Below, piece by piece: positions 1 to 11,072 of a stretch of DNA of 64,000 nucleotides. The notes below the pieces were generated by a model, which was not told where the DNA came from, made no database searches, and saw only the letters and a program-made list of their open reading frames with translations. The position numbers and the translations under genes were made by a program. Source of the DNA: Craterostigma plantagineum (lineage: Eukaryota; Streptophyta; Magnoliopsida; Lamiales; Linderniaceae); NCBI GenBank assembly GCA_027422505.1, contig JAPQWV010000684.1, positions 186,001-250,000 on the forward strand, read 5' to 3'. The first letter of the stretch is position 1. Each line of letters begins with the position of its first letter.

Positions 1-123
1 TATATGAATTTTTGAATCTGCTGCTACTTTTTGAGCGAGATTCACGGTGGTGACGAACCTTGCTCGTGGCTATGAACCCTATTTTCGGTCCATTTTTCAT
101 CGTTTCATTCCGGGAATCTAAGT
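1..123. other. Unassigned flank left of the dispersed repeat
   Basis: No coding frame or recognised motif. The sequence differs from the region left of the second repeat copy (before 59540), so the shared repeat has a real boundary near 124. It may be part of another LTR, but nothing shows this directly. Confidence 0.4.
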
Positions 124-659
124 AAATATAGTTTCTAAAACTTATATTTAACGTTTTATTAATGTCTCCAAGACCGTTAAATAATAATACATCTCATATT
201 CGTTAAATAATAAAACATCTCATATTCGTTAGGCACTGTCTCAATGTTTCTTTTTATGCCCGACTCTATTGGTTCGTCTCAAGCCAGCAAGGGAGGAGTC
301 CAAGAATTCGGTAAGCACCTAGCCAATCCCGTGGTACCGAATAGATTCCGTGTTGAGGATGATCTTCGTCGTTTTTACGAATCGACTATAGATTTTCGTC
401 ATACGTATAGACCATTAACGTATGTCCCGGTCGAGGGAGAGTCATGATTACATATACCTCACCAACTCGACTCTATGACTGTAACCAAACTGCACTACAC
501 GTCCCACATAAGTTAGTTTAATGCTCTGGCCAAAGGCTTCGAAATTTCTCATCCACAATATGCATAGGACATATATCTGGATTACTAACGAGACAGTGAA
601 TCCCTCGTGACTGTCAATGCCCGACAGTTATCCTTCTATGTCAAGACCGCATGTCGCCG
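124..659. repeat. Dispersed repeat, left copy
   Basis: By eye this stretch is closely similar to 59540-60049 in the same orientation, from an ATATAGTTTCTAAAAC start to a GCATGTCGC end. The left copy is 26 bp longer because GTTAAATAATAATACATC... is tandemly duplicated at 176-227; without that the two copies are equal in length (510 bp). It looks like part of an LTR or other non-coding retroelement DNA. The short frame at 244-447 has no recognisable product. Confidence 0.7.
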
Positions 660-1240
660 CTGACCCATGTTCGACCCCGACCAATGCGGGCCTAGCCAAC
701 TAGTGACAAATCAAGACCCCGAAGTCAACTCCGTTAAAGACCCTTTGGTCTAAGGTCCACACACACTATTATAGTCAATCAATCTATCATTAACGCTTCC
801 CAGAGTAATAGGCTATGTGATCGTCGATTATGTGTCGTATCCAAATACAAGTTAATCATCGATTCAACTTATATCAATGTTACGACCTCCAACTTCCCAA
901 GTGAATGGTTGGCACAACCATTTAGGAATCGTCAACAAATAAGTTGTGGCTGACAGTCAGTCACCCTACTGAAGTCTAAGACTCATGAATGTATGTAATA
1001 TTCGAGAATAATGGCTCATGCCCCAACTCTCATCCCATGAGAATCAGTGACTATACTCGCAAAATATGGGTTTTATTTATTTACTGTCTAACCAGATGCC
1101 AAGAGAGAACTGATGGTAAATAAATAATATGACTATCAAGGACTAAATTGTAGAAACATATATTCCATAAATGAAGTATTCGAATACAATATTCTCATAC
1201 ATAGCAAATAATACATCGATTAAATACGTTCCTCCGCTAG
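660..1240. other. AT-rich non-coding stretch, probable intron with repeat-derived DNA
   Basis: No coding frame. It may continue the repeat at 124-659, since the second copy is interrupted at the same point by the element at 60050. Its right end has a pyrimidine-containing tract and an AG (1239-1240) just before the open frame of the putative terminal exon, so I read it as intron sequence upstream of that exon. Confidence 0.4.
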
Positions 1241-1505
1241 CTGTCATAGCTTCCACAAAGAAGCGAAATCAAGAAAGAAGAAATCTTTGGAGGTTTCCCA
1301 GTCATCGCAGAGCGTTCAACTGAGCATTAAGGAGTTCTATCGATCGTCGAAAAAAGCTGTTGTGAACGATGAAGGGATTGACGAAAAGAAGGGATTGAAG
1401 AGCAGTTTTGATTCGTCTGTCGAAGGTAAGAGGAAAGGTTCGAGCTCGTCGGGAATTTCGAAATTGGAACCTTGTAGTTTCACTCTCTACGAATTTTCTC
1501 TCTAA
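1241..1505 (+). CDS. Putative 3'-terminal exon of a host gene with a PCNA-interacting (PIP) box, interrupted by LINE A
   Basis: The frame is open from 1224 to a stop at 1503-1505. Possible splice acceptors are the AG at 1239-1240 or 1248-1249. The peptide is Lys/Ser-rich and contains QLSIKEFY (1317-1340), an exact match to the PIP-box pattern Q-x-x-I-x-x-F-Y used by replication and repair proteins to bind PCNA. Basic clusters (SRKK, KRKG) could act in nuclear localisation. At 1475 the 15-bp LINE A target duplication ends. The second copy (59238-59252) continues in the same frame with TAC TAA, so the original protein ended in KLEPCY and a stop. The insertion replaces the last Tyr with nine LINE-encoded residues. 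The parent gene is not identified; a Rad2/XPG-type nuclease of the GEN/SEND1 kind is a guess from the PIP box only. Confidence 0.55.
1461..1475. repeat. LINE A target-site duplication, left copy
   Basis: AAATTGGAACCTTGT is repeated exactly at 59238-59252. These 15 bp define the outermost insertion of the window and lie in frame inside the putative host exon. Confidence 0.92.
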
Positions 1506-1736
1506 CAAACCCTAATCCACACCTCTTCATCTTCCACCATCTCCAATCACCTCACCTCTGCTGCCGGCCGCTTCACCACCATATTGTCACCTACCGGCGA
1601 CCACCACACCACACCCTCCTTCACCACCATAGGGCCTTAGCCTCAGTCGATCTCTTCCTTTTCTTCTTTGTGTCTATTCATCTTCACTCTTCGTGACCTT
1701 TCAACTTCTTCTATATTCTTCCTTGCTGAATCTGCC

Positions 1737-2511
1737 ATGGCTGATTCTGAGATAAATCTAGACTATCTTGGACCTGTGCCGGACTATGGGCTGCTAAGGA
1801 ACAACATCGTCAAGTTTGAAGAACGCTTCGACGTCGCAGCTTTCGAGGCTCTTTTGGTTCGGGTCAATGGCGCTCAAAGTGGCTCCCAACCATCGCCGGT
1901 GCAACCGTCACCTGTCCCAAGCAGGTCCGAACCCCCTCCAAATGGGCCTGCCCCTAGTCGCAACCAGCCTGCCCCGTCGTGGATCCCGCAGCACCGGAAC
2001 AGATGCTCCACTTCCACCATTGTGCCACTCCGAGACACGCGGCAAGAACCTCGTGGCCCAATGCATAGAGGCACTCCACCGCCTCCACCTAACTCCGACC
2101 TGAACTTAGTCGGGGCTACGAAAGATGAGCTATCCCCACGGGTCGGTTCAGATTCCATGGAGGCTGCCTGGGGCCCTAGGGTTTCGTCGATCGCGGCTTG
2201 GTCCTCACCCAATGCTACCGGGCCTCGTGTTTTTCCGTTGGGACTCGACCTATGGCTAATGCTACCGTGCCAACACCTATACCTGAGCTGCCCCCAATCG
2301 TCGAGGATGCCTCGGATGAAGACCAGCTTTTGAATCACATCGATCGTCGTTTCTCTGCCCGCCGGGTCACGCCTCCGGCCTTGGGTTCAGGGCCGATCAT
2401 GAGATACGCTTCTCGCGACGTTCAATCGACTACATCGGCGGCTACGATGCTACCAACAAAGGAACGATCGCCTAGGAGTGCCACGGATCACTTTACACCT
2501 ATTGGCCCTAG
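1737..2511 (+). pseudogene. LINE A ORF1, N-terminal remnant
   Basis: The ATG at 1737 starts MADSEINLDYLGPVPDY, which matches the start of LINE C ORF1 at 50936; that conserved start decides the choice. The following segment is rich in Pro and Ser. The frame stops at 2331-2333, and LINE-like coding seems to continue in another frame to about 2511, where an antisense LINE fragment interrupts it. The DUF4283-like RNA-binding part and CCHC knuckle seen in LINE B ORF1 are not recognisable here. Confidence 0.65.
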
Positions 2512-2860
2512 TTTTTTTTTTTTGGAAACATTCACTAAAAAATGAAAGAAACAGGAGTACATGTTTAGCGTACATGATGATGCTCATGACGCAACAAGCG
2601 GTAATGAAACATCCGATCAGCAAGCACATCAGCAAACAGGACCATAGTCAACGCAAAAATGCAAAAAAAAAGAGGCAGCGAAGGTGTCATAATCCTTCTC
2701 CAATTAACAGGAACCTGGCACCAGATGTAGTGCCAGCAAGGCAGCCCAGTGATGTGTGGGAAAGGTGCAGGCGCACCAGAAAGATAATTTCCGAGGGGAA
2801 ATATCAAAGTAGTGTGGACGCAGAACATGCGTTCGCAGGGCAGGTCGGGAACAGGCGTGG
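2512..2860 (-). mobile_element. 5'-truncated LINE 3'-end fragment in antisense
   Basis: On the minus strand this reads as a LINE 3' UTR ending in a poly(A) tail, seen on the plus strand as the T-run at about 2513-2524. The minus-strand text around 2700-2760 resembles the LINE A 3' UTR near 59015-59045 (TACATCTGGTGSCAGG-like). LINE A coding sequence resumes at about 2861, so the fragment replaces or accompanies loss of the ORF1/endonuclease region. I could not establish a TSD. Confidence 0.7.
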
Positions 2861-4571
2861 TGGCATATAGATGCGCTACTCCTGCCACTTTGGACCACTC
2901 ACCACTCATTTTGGAGGCTGAATCCCAATCGCACAGTGAAGGTGGACCTTCCGATTCGATAAGTTCTTAGTGCAGGACCCGTGTTTCCTTCCTTTGGTGG
3001 AGGAGGCAGGACCCAAAGCATCAATGGATATCCGATGTTCTCTATTGTGCACCGACTGAAATCTCTCAACAAGCGCTCAAATCTCTTCGGCGGGAAAAGG
3101 GAGATCTTAATGGGAACGTTCTCGAAGCTCAATGATTTCTCGAGACTGCGCAACAACTATTAGAACAACACCCCATGGACTCTAATTTATTACTTCTTGA
3201 GAAGTGTTGCCGATTGGCTTATGCTCGTGCGGTTGACATGGAGCATTCGGCGTTATCCCAACGTGCGAAAGTGGCATGGTTAAAAGACGGGGACCAATGC
3301 ACGGCGATTTTCAAGAAGGTGGCAACACGACGGACCATCAATCGTATTTTCTCACTTGAAGATGAAGTTGGCACGACCATTGAAGGTGATAGCAACGTGC
3401 GGGCAGAACTCATTCGGTTCAACGTGCGGGCAGAACTCGTTCGGTTTTACACGGACCTTCTCGGACAATCTAGCCGACTCGAGCCAATTCACCGGTCTGA
3501 CATTACTCCGTTCCTCACACGGAAACTCAGCGCAACCGATGGCGAATTGCTGACCCAATCGATTACTGATGTTGAAATTAAAAATGCACTATTCCCTATA
3601 GGGGATAACAAATCACCTGGCCCGGACGGATTTACGGCCGCCTTCTATAAGAGCGCTTGGGATATTTTTGGGCCATACGTTACGCACGCCATTAAGGAAT
3701 TCTTCCGCACGGGATTCTTATTAGGGGAAACTCAATTCAACACTTATCACCCTTATTCAGAAGTGTGAGAACCCAAGAATGGCTAAGGACTTCAGACCGA
3801 TCTCCTACTGTAGTGTCCTTTACAAGGTCATTTCGAAAGTCCTTGCCAACCGCCTGCGGGGCTGCTTAGGTAAGCTCGTTCACCAAACCCAAACCGCCTT
3901 CATTCTTGGAACATATCGGATAACATTTTATTAGCACAGGAGATTTACCACGGCTACAATAGTGCGGGGCTGCCCGAGCGCGTGACTTTAAGGTAGACCT
4001 AGCAAAGGCCTACGACAAGGTTGAGTGGGACTTCCTTTTGTTGACCCTTGAGGTTCTAAATTTCCCTAAGTCCTTTGTGGAATGGATACGCTCGTGCCTT
4101 ACGTCTCCTTGCTTCTCGGTCAACATTAATGGGCGACCTGAAGGTTTCTTCAAGGGACGAAGGGGACTAAGGCAAGGCAACCCCATCTCCCCCTACCTCT
4201 TTACCTTGGTGATGGAGGTTCTACACGGCATTATTGAGGATCGTATCCGTCACAATGGGTGCTTTCGTTATCATTGGAGGTGTGATCCTATAGCGCTCTT
4301 CATGCTCACTTTCGCCGATGACTTACTCTTGTTCTGCACGCTGATGTCCAGTCGGTGAGCGTCTTTAGGGACAGCTTAGACCTTTTCACTTGCCTTTCTG
4401 GTCTTAGAGCGAACATCACGAAGAGCGAGATGTTTATATCCACGAGAGCTGAGCGGCTGAAGGGCACGATTCAAGGCATCATGGGGTTCCCTTTGGGCTC
4501 GTTACCAATGCGATACCTAGGTGTCCCCTTGATCACTTCAAGGCTTTCGATTGCAGACTGCAACCCACTTT
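2861..4571 (+). pseudogene. LINE A ORF2: endonuclease C-terminus and reverse transcriptase, 5' part
   Basis: After the end of the endonuclease domain (2861-2960, resembling the SDHSPL region of LINE D) comes the linker and the RT. Conserved blocks are NKSPGPDGFTAAFYKSAW (from 3607), GLRQGNPISPYLFTLVMEVL (about 4164-4223) and the catalytic FADD box at 4311-4322. Codons 3393-3446 contain a 27-bp in-frame tandem duplication (VRAEL-RF twice). Frames are broken near 3155, 3768, 3915, 4000 and 4345. The coding sequence stops at the G1 insertion and continues at 57213. Confidence 0.85.
4567..4571. repeat. G1 target-site duplication, left copy
   Basis: ACTTT immediately before the TG of the 5' LTR is matched by ACTTT at 57208-57212, immediately after the CA of the 3' LTR. 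Confidence 0.88.
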
Positions 4572-7500
4572 TGTAATACCCGAGTCCCGTAAGTAAGCCG
4601 GCCAATAAATTTGCATACATGTTATGTGACTGTATGACTGCATATTACATGAATTCTGTGATTATGTGGATACATATTATGTGACTTACATGACCGCATG
4701 GAACCTGTTCTATGATTTTATGTGTCAACGTGATTACATATTAGGTACTATTAGGGTAACTAGCCAAATAGAAGAATTAATTGAACTTAGCAAGGGTTTT
4801 ATATATGAGATAGGAAGGGAGGAATTTTGAAACAAAGGATCTTGAAATTTTTATCACGGAATCTTGGGATCTCGAGATCTTTGGATCTCGAAATTTTATG
4901 ATTCTCAAGAGAAAGTTGTTTACTTAATTAGTAACATCAAGAGCATTGAAAGAAGAGACGAAATCATATAGCATGTAAATAATAGAATTATGCTCATTAT
5001 TTGGGGAACTAAATTAGAATACTAGTTAAATGATTTAATAAAATAAGGAAGGATGATTAGAATAAAGAAACTTTCGTGATTAAGAATTTGAAAACGTAGT
5101 AACGAAGAAAAGTTATTTTAATATAATAACTTATATAAGATAAGTATTAGGTGACGTCATTTGTTGAACTTAACACTCAATCCAAAGAAACCATCAGAAT
5201 GGTGAAACAAGTGGGGAGACAAATGCTTTTGCGATCCTTCAACATGTCGACGAGGACGACCCCGCTTTGATGAAAAATTACGAGTCTACAAATCATAGAA
5301 ATGGTGAAGCAAGTGGGGAGACAAATGTTTTTGCGAATCTTCAAGATGTTGAAGAGGACGACCCCGCTTTGATTAATAGTGAGACTACTACGGCATGTGG
5401 AGACTGTAAGGGGCCTACAGAGCACCCGTGCGATTGATGTTACATGAGCCCAGTGTTATGGTTTTTTTGCTCTGTTAGGATTTATTATTTGTTGGTCGTG
5501 ATCAGCTATAGTTTATCCGCCTGTGGCAAGGTTTTGGTTGTGGTTGATGCACTTTAAGTGCGACTGTACTCTTGTGTTTCCTTTTTTATTTAGTGACCTT
5601 TTCCAAAAAAAAAATCCATTGGATAAGGAAAGAATATGTATATAACATAAGGGAGAAACTAATGTAAGGCTACGAGAAGAAATACATATCACAGGATAAA
5701 GTTTCGAAATTAAAGAAAAGAGGAAAACGAAGAGCTCGACAGACATGAGCTAAAAGGGTTATAATCCTTATCATAACTATATATAATTTTTTATGTATCT
5801 TCATGTGTATTAGAGAATATTAAACATAAAAGGTTACGTCTATGCTTAGGGGTTTATATAGATTTAATCTTGATGGGTTTTAAGAATGAATTCTTATAGT
5901 TACGTTTTAGGAAGCTTGAATTGTAGTAGGTATCTTTTACTAGGTTTTATGTTTTTATTCAAATAGTAGCATGCTCCAAAAAATTATTAAAAGCATGAAA
6001 GTATTATGTGCTAGGGTTTCTGAAGGTTATGTGACAATTACTGTTCTTGAAAGGATAGGTTTTGATCGAAAGTCTCGAGTGACGATAGGATTTCTTTTAG
6101 ATTATAAATCTCGAGAACCATTTCGAAATCTTCATAAAATATAGGAATGTCGAGATCAAAATTCGAGACTGAATCTCGAAATGAAACTCGAGATCTATCT
6201 TGATGTTGGTATCGATCCCATAATTAGTCTCAAAATCCTTGTTTATAATTCCAACATACTGCTCGACATATTTGTTATTATCTCAGTATACATCTCGAAA
6301 GCATATCGAGATTTAACTAGCAAAGCAGCTCGAGGTCCATCTTAATTTATGTCCAGATGAATTCTTACAATGAACCTCGAAATCCATGCGTGAAATTGCC
6401 TTCAAATTCTATATAATATCTCGACATTTTGTGTAAAAGCTCAACAACATCTCGACATTTGGTGTAAGAGCTCAACATCCATGAATCTCGATGACTTTAA
6501 AGCTCGAGATTTATCAACATGCCGAGATTTATTCTATAATGTATCTCGAAATCCATGTCGACATCTAGTTAACGCTAACCTCAAAATTTATGTAAGATCT
6601 CGACATCAAGCTCGACATTTATCTCAAGATTTATGTCAAGACCCATTTTTATTTTATGTCGAGATCTATCTCTGAAATGGTACTTCTCAGTTTAAGTTGA
6701 AGTTCGAAATTTTAGGGTTTCGAAATTTATAGAAGTCGAAACTAGGGTTTTCAAATTAAGCCAATTTCGTGAAATTATAACTCGACTAACAAACCCTGAT
6801 TTTATATGTTTCTATACTTAGGGTTCGAAGATTAGTGATTTACAGTATGCTAAGTTAAATAGCTAAGGAGTACCAGGTAAGTGGAAGTCCCAACTACAAC
6901 ACATAAATGTATGTACATGAAATTATGTGTTATGTGTTTCTGTGATTTAATGTGACTTCCTACGTGAATTAATTACGTTACATGACATGCGTAATTTATT
7001 AACATTATATGATGGCATGACACGCATATTCATGACATGATCATATGCATGCACGTTTAGTACAAAAGGCGTGATATGAGAGCGTGCATAATATATGATC
7101 GCCTGAGAGCGATAACGATTCTCCGATATGGGCGTCTGATGTCGACTCACAGTTGAGTCACGGCTCTTCTACACCATGGTGACGTCGTATGGCGCTACCC
7201 TTAAGACGTGACATGTACAAGGCAAGACATGATTTTAGGCTTGCCCTCATGGCAGATCATGAAACCTGGAGGATGCGAGCTGGGGGTGTAAGCGATACCA
7301 AGGGTACCTCTGGTGTTGACTACCTCAGATTAGGCTACCAGTGTAAAGCGTCCGCATGGCGTATGAAACTACCTTGGGACAGAAAAGGCGCCCTAGGGTT
7401 AGCATCCCTTGAGTGGGTATTGCCACTTATATATTTATTTATCGCTTGTGGATTCGAGCTCCATGATGGTGCATAGCAAGATAGCCGAGGGCCCTACATG

Positions 7501-7939
7501 ACATGACAAGACAAGACAAGGAAAAATATGAGGTGTAGGGAGCATTGCCGCGGATGCCTTTGCGAATTTAGGACACGTGCATGGCATGCATGGCTTTCAC
7601 TTACTGAGCTTTATAAGCTCATTCCACGTATGTAGGTTCACGGGATCACGGTACGTGATCTTTACGAAGGCGAGGCCAATTTTTGAAGCTTCCGGAGGAC
7701 TTTTGAGGTGGAAGTGTGTACATGGATGCGACGTGAGTGGCGGGCCGATTGGTTATTTTGAACACGCATGCGCACTCTACCTTGTATTTATGTCCTAGGA
7801 ATATTTTGTATTGTACAGAAGAGTTTCCTTTATTTAAAAAGAAAACTTTTGTACGCATTTTCGTATATAGATTTTATTTATATCACATGGTCACATAAAA
7901 TAGTAATGAGAATGGCCGGTAGAAGTCAGGGGCGCCGCA
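4572..7939 (+). repeat. G1 5' LTR
   Basis: Starts TGTAATACCCGAG and ends CGCCGCA, two bases before the PBS. It holds a 428-bp retroposed insert at 5185-5612. Its middle (about 6040-6700) is a degenerate field of short motifs such as ATCTCGAAAT, GTCGAGAT and CTCGACAT. No coding function. Confidence 0.88.
5185..5612 (+). mobile_element. Short retroposed insert with a captured coding end and LINE-like tail
   Basis: Absent from the G1 3' LTR, where the flanks join at 13175. Flanked by AATCCA (5179-5184 and 5613-5618) and ending in poly(A). The tail (ATTTAGTGACC...TTCC plus A-run) resembles the 3' ends of LINE A and LINE C. Its 5' part is open to a stop at 5435-5437 and contains two copies of a 102-bp (34-codon) unit with the acidic motif EDDPAL, then a Cys-containing end (GDCKGPTEHPCD). 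The RT C-terminus of the local LINEs is not present. I do not recognise the protein; it may be another LINE family or a LINE-mobilised transcript. Confidence 0.65.
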
Positions 7940-7941
7940 GG

Positions 7942-7953
7942 TGGTAACAGAGC
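7942..7953 (+). other. G1 primer-binding site (tRNA-iMet type)
   Basis: TGGTAACAGAGC follows the LTR end by two bases. It differs by one base from TGGTATCAGAGC, the usual plant PBS complementary to the 3' end of initiator tRNA-Met. Confidence 0.85.
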
Positions 7954-8078
7954 TTAGGATATAGGTTGTGCAGACTGTCCATGTACACACACTCAAAAGC
8001 ACGGAAGCGGCCTTGCTAGGAAGTTTTATGTTTCTATGAATGTTATATATGCATGATTTATTGGCCTTAGGGACTATT

Positions 8079-9200
8079 ATGGTATAAGAGCAGGGTAGAA
8101 CAAGAGGAGAAGGCAGTGGGAGTGCGGACAAAGGCAAGCAACCCGCAACTCCTGTTGATAATCGTGATACGGCGATTCTCCAACTAACGGAGCTCGTTTG
8201 CCAGCAATCCGCTCAAATTCAAGAAATGATGCAACAACGAAATACGGGCGAACAGTCTAGCACCGGACTCTCTCAAGCATAGAGGGTCGAGATAGTAGGG
8301 GAAAGATTTCGCAAGTCCCCCGACGTTTGAAGATGCCGTTGACCCTACAGCGGCTGAAGATTGGTTACGAACTCTGGAAAGTATGTTTCAGTACAGTCGC
8401 ATTCCAGAGGATGAGAAAGTGTTATGTGCTGCCTTCCTGCTGAGAGGAAGTGCAGGCAATTGGCGGGATACAATTCTCGCCTTTGAAGATCCATTACAAT
8501 GACGTGGGACCGGTTCAAGGAACTCTTTAGGAGTAAATATTTTACCGCCCCAGTCAGAGCTCAAAGGATGAATGACTTCATCAATTTACGCCAGGGCCCG
8601 ATGACCGTAGCAGAGTATATTAGGAAGTTCGAGCAATTGTCCCGATTCGCAGCTCACATGGTGAGCACAGATGCATTGAAGGTGGTGCGTTTCCTGGAGG
8701 GCTTAAAGCCCGAATTATATAGAGATATGAACATGGACGCAACGAGCAACCTACGCTCAAGTGGCTGAACGCGCGTTAATGGCAGAGCTAGCCGAACTTC
8801 GAATTATGCGAGCCCATGAAGCAAAGTGAAAGTTTGTTCAAGGGCCGAAATGGAGTGGAGGTAACCAGAAGAAGCCCTTTAACCCCAAAAATGCCCGACC
8901 TAATTTTCAGAACCGATCTGGACCTCCACAACAATTTAGTAGGGAAGACCTCCAATGACTATACCCCCATGTCCCAGATGCACACGACGACATCTGAGCG
9001 TGTGCTATTCTCAGAATGCAGTCTGCTATAAGTGTGGCAAGACAGGCCACTTTTCCAAGGCATGCACGGAGACCGCGTCTAGAAGTCAAGCACCTGTTCA
9101 AGCTAGGCCACCTACGGTACCTGCTAGTGTTTACACGTTGACTTCTGAGGAAGAGGAGAACAACCCGTCTGTGGTGGCAGGTACTCTCCTAATCCATTCA
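8079..9200 (+). pseudogene. G1 gag (capsid domain and CCHC zinc knuckle)
   Basis: Encodes the structural protein of the particle. A likely start is the ATG at 8079, although the frame is broken at once. The capsid-like part is readable at 8499-8768 (WDRFKELFRSKYF, then ALKVVRFLEGLKPELY). The nucleocapsid knuckle CYKCGKTGHFSKAC at 9024-9065 fits CX2CX4HX4C. At least three frame breaks and stops (for example at 8281 and around 8480 and 8765) make it non-functional. No boundary to the protease is visible; gag and pol were probably one polyprotein. Confidence 0.8.
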
Positions 9201-9660
9201 ATCCCGACATGCATATTAGTTGACTCAGGAGCCACGCATTCATTTGCATCTACTAACTACGTGGCGAGACTCGGGGTTACGCCTAACCTAGTTAATACCA
9301 TCCCACATGGAACCTCTACGAGAACCAACCAAATCTTAAGAGATAGCCCAGTAATAGTGAATGATAGGACCTTACCCGTTGACCTGATAGTCATTCCAAT
9401 GAACGATTATGAAGTAATCCTCGGAATGGACTGGCTATCGAAATACGGAGCAGTTACACTGTAACCGTAAGCAAGTGACCTTTAACCTAGGAGACACTGA
9501 ACCATTCACGTTCACGGGAAGTAGCAAGCATGGTAAGATTCCCAAGATTTCAGCAATGAAGGCATATCGTTTGCTCAAGACAGAATGTGAAGCTTACCTG
9601 ATATTCGCAATATCATCCAAAGAACGTTCATCCCCGAAGTTAGAAAAAGTTCCAGTAGTA
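9201..9660 (+). pseudogene. G1 aspartic protease
   Basis: The retroviral-type aspartic protease motif VDSGATHSF lies at 9219-9245 (active-site Asp codon 9222-9224), followed by the conserved VILGMDWLSKYGA block near 9416-9455. The frame is lost at the stop at 9462-9464 and resumes shifted. In an intact element this enzyme cuts the Gag-Pol polyprotein. Confidence 0.8.
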
Positions 9661-9674
9661 CGAGATTTCCCGAT

Positions 9675-10460
9675 GTGTTTCCTGAAGACTTACTCGAACT
9701 TCCGCCGGATCGTGAAATTCAATTCACGATTGATCTAGTGCCAGGACCTGCACCGATTTCTAAGGCACCGTACCGACTTGCTCCAGCTGAGCTGAAGGAA
9801 TTGAGTGATCAACTGGATGAACTGTTGCAAGAAGGGTTCATTCAGCCGAGCTTCTCACCATGGGGAGCACCTATTTTGTTTGTTAAGAAGAAAGATGGAT
9901 CGATGCGGCTTTGCATCGATTATAGGGAGCTGAACAAGATTACAATCAAGAACAAATACCCCCTCCCTCGAATTGACGACTTATTTGACCAACTGCAAGT
10001 CGCAATCGTCTTTTCGAAGATAGACCTGCGATCGGGATATCATCAGTTGAAAATCCGAGAAGAGGATATTCCGACAGTACCGCTACGGGCACCACAAGTT
10101 CCTAGTCATGCCTTTCGGACTGACTAATGCGCCGGCAGCATTCATGGACCTGATGAACCGGGTATTCAAGCCATTCCTAGATAAGTGTGTTATCGTATTC
10201 ATCGATGACATTCTCATCTATTCGATGACCAAAGAGGAGCATGAACAACACTTGAAGATCGTATTGGGAATACTACGAGAAAAGCAGTTATATGCGAAAT
10301 TCAAGAAATGCGAATTCTGGTTCAATCAAGTCGCATTTCTTGGACACGTTATCTCAGGAGATGGAATTTCTGTTGACCCCCCAGCAAGATCGAGGCTATT
10401 AACAACTGGCCTCAACCGACGAATGTCACAGAAATACGAAGTTTTCTGGGATTAGCTTGG
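9675..10460 (+). pseudogene. G1 reverse transcriptase
   Basis: Palm and fingers motifs are clear: [70 protein letters not shown] and the catalytic FIDD box at 10198-10209 (FIDD in place of YVDD, common in Ty3/gypsy elements). The frame shifts near 10070-10110, where bases are missing between the IREEDIP and MPFGLT blocks, and again near 10380 at a C-run. Confidence 0.88.
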
Positions 10461-11072
10461 TATTATCGGAAGTTCATCAAAGATTTCTCCAAAATTGCAA
10501 CAACCCTGACGAAACTGACGAAGAAGAATACTCCATTTCAATGGGACTATGCTTGCGAGCAAAGCTACTCCATTTAATGGGACGATGCTTGCGAGCAAAG
10601 CTTTCAGGAACTTAAGCGACGACTCACTACGGCCCCGGTGTTAACTATTCCCACAGGAACTGGAGGATTTTCTGTTTATAGTGACGCGTCTAAGAATGGC
10701 CTAGGATGTGTTCTAATGCAGACTGGAAATGTCGTTTCATATGCTTCTAGACAGCTAAAGGATTATGAGAAGAACTATCCGACTCACGACCTGGAGCTTG
10801 CCGCTGTAGTCTTTGCTCTCAAGATCTGGAGGCACTACCTGTACGGTGAGCGATGCGAGACTTTCACTGACCACAAGAGTCTCAAATACTTCTTCACTAA
10901 GAAGGAGCTAAATATGAGACAACGACGATGGCTTGAGTTAGTCAAAGATTATGACTGCGTGATTAGCTACCATCCGGGGAAAGCAAATGTAGTCGCGAAT
11001 GTATTGAGCCATAAGACTATAAATACAGAATTACAAAGGCTTGAAGTAGAGGTGATACAAATGCGAGATTGA
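10461..11072 (+). pseudogene. G1 RNase H
   Basis: Open at 10638-11072 with [13 protein letters not shown] (first Asp), [17 protein letters not shown] (Glu) and [10 protein letters not shown] (second Asp). The terminal A-D-A-L-S block is mutated to VANVLSH. Just upstream, 10530-10566 is duplicated in tandem at 10567-10602 (ACTCCATTT...GCAAAGCT), which breaks the RT-RNase H connection. Confidence 0.82.

Noticed and set aside
244..447. Small protein gene of 67 codons
   Set aside because: Lies within a dispersed repeat; the second copy at 59540-60049 does not keep a comparable frame.
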